From: Deferribacteraceae bacterium
Lineage (GTDB): Bacteria > Chrysiogenota > Deferribacteres > Deferribacterales > JAISNW01
Assembly (NCBI GenBank): GCA_031276055.1
Contig: JAISNW010000201.1
Span: 1 to 10,948 of the forward strand
Direction: 5' to 3'
DNA length: 10,948 nt
Part shown: positions 5,577 through 10,948 of the stretch, one piece after another
Layout: each line of letters opens with the position of its first letter
How positions within the stretch are numbered: the first letter of the stretch is position 1
Program-made: the position numbers and the translations under genes
The notes under the pieces: generated by a model
The model's database searches: none
What the model was told of the DNA's origin: nothing
The model's input: the letters and a program-made list of their open reading frames with translations, nothing else

Positions 5577-6182
5577 ATGAAGAAGGCGTTTACCCTTGTT
5601 GAACTTTCTATAGTGCTTGTCGTGATCGGCGTCATTATGGGCATGGCGGTAAAAGGCAGAGACCTTATTGAAACTTCGAAGCTCCGCAAAGAGATACGTA
5701 AGTTGGATAAGTTTGCGGCGGCGGCGGCGGTCAGCTATTCTGAAGAGCGCGCTATACCAGTAGATTTTTTCGATAAGTCACAAAAAGATGGGCTGTTGAC
5801 TTTTGAAGACCTTCAGGTGGACTCCTACTTTAATAATTCAAGCAATTGTCAAGTCTATGGGTGTCTTTGGCGTTTTATAAGAGCTGTCACGGTATATGAC
5901 GCCGATAATACCACCTCCACCTACAGACTCCCTGATGACAACGAAACAGGGGATGTTCTGCTTGCTGTGGCGACTCAGAAAGATGACGCCGCAAAAAACG
6001 GCTACGCCGACAGCTTTGTGTGTAAAGTTGAAGAGTATATTGACGACAGAGATTTTAGGCGCGCAATGGGTCTATTTTTCGAGCCTGGCTCCGGCTTGAG
6101 CATAAATTACACCGGCAGCTGCGACCCTTCAAAGAATCTGCTTAGCGGCGTAAATGTCCCTTATGGATATAAGGTATTTTGA
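5577..6182 (+). CDS. Type IV pilin / pseudopilin-like protein
   Basis: The 201-residue product begins MKKA-FTLVELSIVLVVIG, a class III prepilin signal with cleavage expected between Ala4 and Phe5, a conserved Glu at mature position 5, and a continuous hydrophobic N-terminal helix. Prepilin peptidase would cut and methylate it before assembly into a type IV pilus or type II secretion pseudopilus. Ala rather than Gly before the cut is less common and is seen among minor pilins. After the helix a charged stretch (SKLRKEIRKLDKF) and five alanines lead to a globular domain with four cysteines (91, 96, 149, 182) that could form two disulfides. AGGAAGG supports this start. The in-frame open stretch upstream (from 5439) lacks a good start and is excluded. 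No other pilus assembly genes lie nearby. Confidence 0.88.
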   Translation: MKKAFTLVELSIVLVVIGVIMGMAVKGRDLIETSKLRKEIRKLDKFAAAAAVSYSEERAIPVDFFDKSQKDGLLTFEDLQVDSYFNNSSNCQVYGCLWRFIRAVTVYDADNTTSTYRLPDDNETGDVLLAVATQKDDAAKNGYADSFVCKVEEYIDDRDFRRAMGLFFEPGSGLSINYTGSCDPSKNLLSGVNVPYGYKVF

Positions 6183-6211
6183 CATCTGGAAATTGAATAC
6201 TTATTTTTATA

Positions 6212-6241
6212 TTGACACATCAACTGGTTTTAGCTTAGACT
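6212..6241 (+). promoter_or_regulatory. Sigma-70-type promoter of the cheYZA operon
   Basis: A perfect -35 TTGACA (6212-6217) is followed after 18 bases by TAGACT (6236-6241), a 4/6 match to the -10 box. The predicted start near 6248 gives a leader of about 36 bases before cheY. No sigma-28 or sigma-54 match was seen in this gap, so the chemotaxis genes may be transcribed constitutively rather than as late flagellar genes. Confidence 0.6.
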
Positions 6242-6283
6242 TGTTGAGAATCGTTAAAATGAGGGCGAGGTAGAGTTTAAAAC

Positions 6284-6673
6284 ATGGGCTATAATCAAGT
6301 GATAATTACAGTTGATGATTCTTCCACTATGAGGCGGATTATCAAAAACACTCTCCAAAAGATCGGTTTTTCTAATGTATTAGAGGCTGGAAATGGTTTA
6401 GAAGCCCTTGAGCTTATGTCTAAACAGAGTGTTGATATGATTATCACTGATTGGAATATGCCTGAAATGGATGGACTTACCTATGTTAAAGCTGTTCGAG
6501 GCAAGGATCAATTTAAGGAAACCCCTATTCTTATGATAACCACAGAAGCAGCCAAAGAGGATATTCTTACTGCTTTGCGCAGCGGAGTCAACAACTACGT
6601 TGTTAAGCCCTTTACCCCGGACACCCTTCAGGAGAAGGTATTTAAGCTCTTGGGGTTGGCGACAGATGAGTGA
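6284..6673 (+). CDS. cheY: Chemotaxis response regulator CheY
   Basis: This is a single receiver domain of 129 residues. The acidic pair Asp11-Asp12 starts in VDDSSTMRR, the phosphoacceptor Asp56 is in IITDWNMPEMDG, Thr86 is in MITTEA, and Tyr105 and Lys108 are in NNYVVKPF. The DWNMP and YVVKPF motifs are those of the motor-binding CheY branch, not of general regulators, and there is no output domain. Phospho-CheY binds the flagellar switch (FliM/FliN) to change rotation. Its stop overlaps the cheZ start, which indicates coupled translation. The ribosome site (GAGGTAGAG, 6267-6275) is acceptable. Confidence 0.95.
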   Translation: MGYNQVIITVDDSSTMRRIIKNTLQKIGFSNVLEAGNGLEALELMSKQSVDMIITDWNMPEMDGLTYVKAVRGKDQFKETPILMITTEAAKEDILTALRSGVNNYVVKPFTPDTLQEKVFKLLGLATDE

Positions 6674-7298
6674 TTTTAATGATATAAACGAGCTTATTAC
6701 TGTTGCCAGGCAGATAAATGAAGGCAGATACGACCTAATAAATGTCAACCTTGACCCTGCCAGCGAGCTTTTCACCATAGCCCAATATTTTAATGATTCT
6801 ATAAAAAAGCTAAAGTCCGTCTCCACAGCCGTCAGCAAAACATATGAAACGCTCCCCGCCTTTGAGGCGTCGTTGAATTTAGTTATACAATCATCCCATC
6901 AAGCCTCTGAAGAGGTATTAAGCCTTGTAGATAAGGTGAACTTTAATATAGACGCCATTAAAGAGCTCTTAGCGGAGGTTGACGCCGCCATCCTCAGAGC
7001 AGATCTTCCACGAACAGCGGGTTTGCTTGATAGATTCAAAGATATTTGCACCGAAGGCAGCGAAATATGCTATGATATGATAGCTTCCTTAGAATTCAAG
7101 GAGATTGCGACGCAGAAGCTGGCGGAAGTGCTCTCAGCGATAGATAAATTTCAAGAGAGGCTGGCGGGGCTTGTCATCTCTCTCGGGCTTAAACAGCAGG
7201 TTATTGATTCGGCTGCCCTTGATAAATTTAAGGATACTAAGGAAATACTGAAGGATCAAACATTGGTGAATAAACTGCTCCAAGAGTTTGGGCTTTAA
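6666..7298 (+). CDS. cheZ: CheY-P phosphatase CheZ
   Basis: CheZ dephosphorylates CheY-P. The 210-residue, all-helical product has the long hairpin architecture of CheZ. Its active-site segment SLEFKEIATQ (residues 141-150) aligns with E. coli AQDFQDLTGQ: catalytic Gln is kept as Gln150, while the CheY-Lys-contacting Asp is replaced by Glu146 (ExxxQ instead of DxxxQ). The C-terminus VNKLLQEFGL matches the CheY-binding tail of E. coli CheZ (VDDLLDSLGF), separated from the helical body by a short linker. Length is close to the E. coli protein (214). The ATG at 6666 overlaps the cheY stop by 8 bases (ATGAGTGA); longer in-frame starts inside cheY have no support. Confidence 0.9.
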   Translation: MSDFNDINELITVARQINEGRYDLINVNLDPASELFTIAQYFNDSIKKLKSVSTAVSKTYETLPAFEASLNLVIQSSHQASEEVLSLVDKVNFNIDAIKELLAEVDAAILRADLPRTAGLLDRFKDICTEGSEICYDMIASLEFKEIATQKLAEVLSAIDKFQERLAGLVISLGLKQQVIDSAALDKFKDTKEILKDQTLVNKLLQEFGL

Positions 7299-7319
7299 TT
7301 AACAGTAGGAGAAACAGTT

Positions 7320-9416
7320 ATGAACAAAGACGAGATGAAGGAGTTGATTGGTGATTTTATTGTTGAAACAACTGAAATCATAGAAACTCTTGATCAAGAT
7401 TTAGTTGAACTGGAACACCGAAAAACAGACTTAGAGCTCCTGAATAAGATATTTAGGGGAGCTCATACCATGAAAGGCTCATCGTCTTTTCTCGGCTTTG
7501 ATAAATTAAGCGCCGTCACCCACCATGCAGAAGAGATATTAAACAGGCTGCGCAAGGGCGAGGTGCATGTTACCCCTGAAATGATGGACGTTCTGCTGGA
7601 ATTTGTGGATGTTATCAAGAAGATATTAAATGATATAAAAGCAGGCACAGACACCACAGAGGTAGAGAACATCATTGAAAAGTTGAAACTTGCCAATGAG
7701 GGCAAGCTCTCTCCAACTTCAGATCACCCTGCTAGAGCGCAGGAACCCGCTAAAGCGGCAGTTTCAGACGGAGCGCAGGTTAAAAAAGCAGCAGTCTCTA
7801 TGGAGCAGACGCTTCGTGTTGACGTAGGGCGGCTTGACACCCTAATGGAGCTTGTAGGAGAGCTTGTTTTAACAAGAAACCGTATAGCGCAGCTCTCCAT
7901 CTCTCTGGAAAAAAAGTTTGAAAATGAATACCTTGTGGAGCAGCTTGCTGAAACTACCTCGCAGATAGGGCGGATCACCACAGAGCTTCAACTAGCCGTC
8001 ATGAAAACCCGCATGGTGCCTATTGGGAAGACTTTTAATAAATTTCCTAGGATGGTCAGAGACCTTTCAAGGGAGAAGAACAAAGAGATAGAGCTTATTA
8101 TTACAGGCGAGGAGACAGAGCTTGATAAATCTGTTGTGGAAGAGATAGGAGACCCTCTAATCCATATGATACGCAACTCTGTGGATCACGGCGTGGAAGA
8201 CCCTGACATCCGCGAACAGCTGGGAAAACCGCGCAAAGGCAATGTATGGCTCTCTGCATACCACGAGGGGAATCATATTGTAATTGAGATCAAAGACGAC
8301 GGCAACGGTTTAGATGCTGAAAAGCTCAAAAAGAAAGCGGTAGAAAAAAAGGTTATCACCGCTGAAGAAGCCGCCGCTATGGATAAAGATACTGCGCACG
8401 CTCTGATATTTAGACCTGGCTTTTCCACCGCTGAAAAGATCACCAATATCTCCGGCAGAGGCGTGGGGATGGATGTGGTAAAAACCAATATAGAAAAGTT
8501 AAACGGGCTTATCAATATAGAAACGGAGGTTGGAGGGGGCACAAAATTTCAACTCAAACTTCCGCTCACCCTTGCTATAATTCAGGCGCTCTTTGTAGAA
8601 TCAGCGGGTGAAAACTTTGCAGTGCCTCTAAGCTCCATTATTGAAACGGTCCGCGTGCATATAAATGAGGTGCACAGCTTTGAAGGCAGAGAGGTGTTAA
8701 AACTTAGGGATACTGTTCTCTCTCTTCTGCGCCTTAACGAAGTTTTTGATCTGGAAAGCCCTGTCCACGAAGAGCTTTATGTTGTTGTAGTTGGGATTGC
8801 CGAAAAGAGGATTGGGCTTATAGTTGATAAACTGGTGGGGCAGGAGGAGATAGTTATAAAATCGCTCGGGGATTATCTAGGCGAAAACAATGCAGGGATA
8901 GCGGGCGCCACCATTATGGGAGACGGCAGAGTCCGCCTGATTATTGATGTGGCGGGGGTTATCGAGCTTGCGCAGGCGATGCCTCGCAGACATAGAAGTA
9001 GAAAGGCGGCGGCAAAAGTCGTCAGAAGAAAGGGTGAAGATAATTTTATAAGGGTTTTATATGTAGATGACTCCGCCACCGATCGCAAGATAATGCGTAG
9101 GCTCTTAGAATCTTCAGGGCATATATCTTTAAGCGAAGTTACCTCTCCTAAAGATGTTCAAGCCGCTATTAAAGAGCATGATCCGCACCTTCTGATTACC
9201 GATATTATGATGCCTGATATGGATGGATACGAGCTCTCCCGCCTTTTGCGCTCAAGCGGAATAAATCTTCCTATTATAGCCGTTTCTGCTCGAAGCGACA
9301 CTTCAGACCGCAAAAAAGCAAGCGCCTCAGGCATAAACGCTTTCTTAGCAAAGCCGATCAGTTTGCAGACGATGCTTGAAAAGATTGAAGAGCTGGCAGC
9401 ACAGAAAGTCGAGTAG
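7320..9416 (+). CDS. cheA: Chemotaxis histidine kinase CheA with C-terminal receiver domain
   Basis: The 698-residue hybrid kinase has an HPt (P1) domain at about residues 1-125 with phospho-His49 in AHTMKGSS. An Ala/Pro-rich linker (127-158) replaces the usual CheY-binding P2. The P3 dimerisation helices span about 160-260, and the ATPase domain (265-415) has N box HMIRNSVDHG (Asn286), DDGNG (326-330) and GRGVGM (379-384). A CheW-like P5 domain covers about 420-553. A basic linker (RRHRSRK, from 556) leads to a receiver domain (576-698) with Asp583/584, phosphoacceptor Asp628 in ITDIMMPDMDG, Ser656 and Lys678. All catalytic residues are present. The kinase works with receptors and CheW at the cell pole, while the receiver may act as a phosphate sink. 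AGGAG upstream fixes the start, 21 bases after cheZ. Confidence 0.96.
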   Translation: MNKDEMKELIGDFIVETTEIIETLDQDLVELEHRKTDLELLNKIFRGAHTMKGSSSFLGFDKLSAVTHHAEEILNRLRKGEVHVTPEMMDVLLEFVDVIKKILNDIKAGTDTTEVENIIEKLKLANEGKLSPTSDHPARAQEPAKAAVSDGAQVKKAAVSMEQTLRVDVGRLDTLMELVGELVLTRNRIAQLSISLEKKFENEYLVEQLAETTSQIGRITTELQLAVMKTRMVPIGKTFNKFPRMVRDLSREKNKEIELIITGEETELDKSVVEEIGDPLIHMIRNSVDHGVEDPDIREQLGKPRKGNVWLSAYHEGNHIVIEIKDDGNGLDAEKLKKKAVEKKVITAEEAAAMDKDTAHALIFRPGFSTAEKITNISGRGVGMDVVKTNIEKLNGLINIETEVGGGTKFQLKLPLTLAIIQALFVESAGENFAVPLSSIIETVRVHINEVHSFEGREVLKLRDTVLSLLRLNEVFDLESPVHEELYVVVVGIAEKRIGLIVDKLVGQEEIVIKSLGDYLGENNAGIAGATIMGDGRVRLIIDVAGVIELAQAMPRRHRSRKAAAKVVRRKGEDNFIRVLYVDDSATDRKIMRRLLESSGHISLSEVTSPKDVQAAIKEHDPHLLITDIMMPDMDGYELSRLLRSSGINLPIIAVSARSDTSDRKKASASGINAFLAKPISLQTMLEKIEELAAQKVE

Positions 9417-9419
9417 TTT

Positions 9420-9746
9420 ATGCGTCCAGCGGCGGTTCTATTTACAACGTTTATCATCTTCTTCACCCCTCTTTGCACGGATGCTTATGTTTATGTGTAT
9501 GAGGCGGTAACCAGAGAGACCACCTTTCGGACCGCCTCCAAACTTCAACCTGACGCATTTTTGATCTATAACGGCGGAGAAGATATTGTTTTAAAGCTAA
9601 CCATATTGAAGATTTATGCCGATAAAGATTTTAACCAAGCGTTGGAGGATTATGGGCTGCAATCTAAAAATCTACGGTATATGCCGCATGAAACTAATGC
9701 AACTGCTGATAACCGCACTCGCACTCCTTATTATTGGTGGAGGTAG
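9420..9746 (+). CDS. Small secreted protein of unknown function
   Basis: The reading frame begins three bases after the cheA stop and encodes 108 residues. An N-terminal signal peptide (about residues 1-22, core VLFTTFIIFF, cut after CTDA) is followed by an alpha/beta-looking stretch: VYVYEAVTRETTFRTAS, FLIYNGGEDIVLKLTILKIYADKDFNQALEDYGLQ. I do not recognise the family. Only a weak GAG precedes the ATG, so translation would rely on coupling to cheA. The last 31 codons overlap the next gene in another frame, and this part (Asn/Thr/Arg-rich, ending YYWWR) looks less protein-like. The gene may therefore be disrupted near its 3' end or genuinely overlapping. Confidence 0.55.
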   Translation: MRPAAVLFTTFIIFFTPLCTDAYVYVYEAVTRETTFRTASKLQPDAFLIYNGGEDIVLKLTILKIYADKDFNQALEDYGLQSKNLRYMPHETNATADNRTRTPYYWWR

Positions 9747-10440
9747 CGTTTTCGCCCAACAGGAGCGCTTTATATTCAGTGTGGAAGCCAAAAACAACGT
9801 CTCGCGTGTATCTACCGTTATACATGTTTTTGCCCGCGATGCCGAGGAGGCGCGTGCGCAGGTTGAACTAAACGGTTGGCAGGTGGGGCTTGTCAAGCAG
9901 TTGACCTTTAGGCACGGAGACTCCTATATAGTTCATATAGACAACGAGCCGCCGCGTGCTGTGCCGATGGAGAAAGTCAATGAGGCGGGCGGGCTTTCAG
10001 ATGAAGAGTTGATTTTAAGCATACTAGGACCGCCTAAAGAGGATGCGCCCCTCCCCCTCCCCGCAGAAGAGGGCGCTGATGATAAGCTCACGTATATTAT
10101 GACTATCTATTTTTCCTTTGGAGGTTTACAGCCGCAAATAGATGAGCTTGAACAGAATAAACTTGCCAGTTTAGAGCCCTCTTCATATTATTACCTCTTT
10201 GGGCATACGGACAATGTGAATATAAACCCTCTCACTACAGTGTATACGGATAACTTCGATCTCTCGTTTAAGCGCGCTGAGGCGGTAAAAAAGATATTAA
10301 CAAATGAATATAATATAGCGCCTGAAAATATCAGCACAGTAGGTTTTGGTTCTACACAACCCGCCGCTGAAAATAGGCGCTCTAAATCAGGAACTCTGGA
10401 AAATAGGAGGGTGGAGATTTTTTCAAAGAGGAATCCGTAG
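9652..10440 (+). CDS. OmpA-family peptidoglycan-binding protein with novel N-terminal region
   Basis: The C-terminal third (about residues 155-262) is an OmpA/MotB-like domain. FSFGGLQP forms the first strand, followed by LFGHTDNV, a DLSFKRAEAVKKIL helix, ENISTVGFGSTQPAAEN and the final NRRVEIF. The Asp in NFDLS and the Arg of NRRVEIF are the peptidoglycan-contact positions. A signal peptide (core LLITALALLIIGGG, cut after VFA) exports it. The intervening region is unidentified and includes an ARDAEEARAQVELNGWQV helix and an acidic Pro-rich linker. The start at 9652 is chosen for its GGAGG ribosome site (9644-9648); ATG 9688 gives a shorter, more typical signal peptide but has no ribosome site. 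There is no membrane helix other than the signal, so it is not a MotB stator protein. Confidence 0.82.
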   Translation: MGCNLKIYGICRMKLMQLLITALALLIIGGGSVFAQQERFIFSVEAKNNVSRVSTVIHVFARDAEEARAQVELNGWQVGLVKQLTFRHGDSYIVHIDNEPPRAVPMEKVNEAGGLSDEELILSILGPPKEDAPLPLPAEEGADDKLTYIMTIYFSFGGLQPQIDELEQNKLASLEPSSYYYLFGHTDNVNINPLTTVYTDNFDLSFKRAEAVKKILTNEYNIAPENISTVGFGSTQPAAENRRSKSGTLENRRVEIFSKRNP

Positions 10441-10451
10441 TCTTAGGGGAG

Positions 10452-10468
10452 TTGGCATAAAAAATGCT
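10452..10468 (+). promoter_or_regulatory. Second sigma-54-type (-24/-12) promoter
   Basis: TTGGCATAAAAAATGCT has a perfect -24 element and a -12 GC dinucleotide (10466-10467) exactly 10 bases after the GG (10454-10455). The -12 box is ATGCT instead of TTGCT. It closely resembles the flgH promoter, sharing TTGGCATA and TGCTA. The predicted start near 10479 leaves about 19 bases before the next ATG. Confidence 0.6.
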
Positions 10469-10497
10469 AGGTATACATAAGGTTTATTAGGTGATAG

Positions 10498-10948
10498 ATG
10501 GTGGATGCAGAGCGGCAGGGTAAATACGATATCCTATATAATATCAAGCTGTCGGAGTTCTATCAATTCGTAACCGAAGTGATGGGGGATTTCAACTATT
10601 CCCTATACCGCACGGTTAAAGAGATAGAAGGAAGAAGGCGGATAGAGACGTGGATTTACGGAGCCAATAAAGACGAACAGAAGGCGATAATCTGGCTAGA
10701 GGTGGTTAAACCTTCTGATAATCTTGATCCATACCTTACCACAGATGTTTTAAGGGCGATGAATGAAGAGAATATCACCCGCCTCTTCTTTTTCACCAAC
10801 GGAAACCTCAATGAAGATGATCGCGACGTGCTGGAAGGCAACAACCACTTCATCTTTACCACAGAGGAGATTGTAGAAACCCTTATAGCTATAGAAGCGA
10901 AGCGTTCAATAAAGGTGGTGAAGCGGAGAAAAACTGTAAAAGTCCCCT
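10498..10948 (+). CDS. Partial gene, possible restriction-endonuclease-like (Mrr-type) domain
   Basis: The first 150 residues are visible and the gene runs off the right edge. The start (ATG followed by GTG) has AGGTGA just upstream and an in-frame stop immediately before it. After a helical N-terminus (YDILYNIKLSEFYQFVTEVM) comes an alternating pattern: RRIETWIYG strand, AIIWLEVVKP strand, LTTDVLRAMNEEN helix, ITRLFFFTNG strand, then HFIFTTEEIVETLIAI. The order, and especially the FFFTNG strand followed by a helix and strand, recalls Mrr-like nuclease folds. However, the usual D...(E/Q)xK active site is not clear (EVVK is the nearest), so it may be inactive or a different fold. The final residues (IKVVKRRKTVKV) are strongly basic. 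Function unknown; the sigma-54-type site hints at a motility link. Confidence 0.65.
   Translation, partial: MVDAERQGKYDILYNIKLSEFYQFVTEVMGDFNYSLYRTVKEIEGRRRIETWIYGANKDEQKAIIWLEVVKPSDNLDPYLTTDVLRAMNEENITRLFFFTNGNLNEDDRDVLEGNNHFIFTTEEIVETLIAIEAKRSIKVVKRRKTVKVP

Noticed and set aside
6398..6838. Long minus-strand open frame across cheY/cheZ, and similar antisense frames inside cheA, flgI and mqnB
   Set aside because: They lie opposite well-recognised genes, lack ribosome sites and show no recognisable protein features.
9652..10440. OmpA-like protein as the MotB stator component
   Set aside because: The N-terminus is a cleavable signal peptide without the membrane-embedded Asp helix of MotB, and no motA gene is adjacent.

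Overview
The window comes from a motile Gram-negative (diderm) bacterium of moderate GC content. Evidence for an outer membrane is the L-ring and P-ring genes flgH and flgI, two predicted lipoproteins and an OmpA-family protein. The promoters point to a two-tier flagellar hierarchy: a sigma-54-type -24/-12 site in front of flgH and a sigma-28-type site with both consensus boxes intact in front of flgM. A futalosine hydrolase (mqnB) implies menaquinone synthesis by the futalosine route. Together with a CheZ-type phosphatase, a CheA carrying a C-terminal receiver domain and the order flgH-I-J-M-N, this fits Campylobacterota, Deferribacterota or Chrysiogenota-like lineages better than Enterobacteria. 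I cannot fix the phylum from the sequence alone.

Layout. Positions 1-736 read on the minus strand: the start of a DUF554 membrane protein that runs off the left edge, then tRNA-Cys(GCA) and tRNA-Gly(GCC) behind a strong sigma-70-type promoter. From 864 the plus strand carries a flagellar block: flgH, flgI, a short rod-binding flgJ, then flgM and flgN. Convergent to flgN is a small minus-strand lipoprotein gene of unknown function, with an inverted repeat over both stop codons. A divergent intergenic region (4381-4534) with a 13-bp tandem repeat leads into a small unknown gene followed by mqnB. Next comes a type IV pilin-like gene (5577-6182) with two palindromes in its leader.

The right half is a chemotaxis cluster, cheY-cheZ-cheA(REC), read as one plus-strand unit with overlapping or closely spaced genes. 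CheA, with a fused receiver and no visible P2 domain, would phosphorylate CheY, and CheZ would remove the phosphate. CheZ keeps the catalytic Gln and the C-terminal CheY-binding tail. Right after cheA lie a small secreted protein gene and an OmpA-like gene that overlap out of frame. The window ends inside a gene with some resemblance to restriction-endonuclease-like domains. It is preceded by a second sigma-54-type site very similar to the one before flgH, which suggests it is co-regulated with the flagellum.

No CRISPR array, transposase, integrase or rRNA gene was seen, and no gene-free stretch exceeds 300 bases. The least explained parts are the last gene with its sigma-54-type site, the overlapping gene pair after cheA, and the regulatory sequences around flgM/flgN and the pilin gene.
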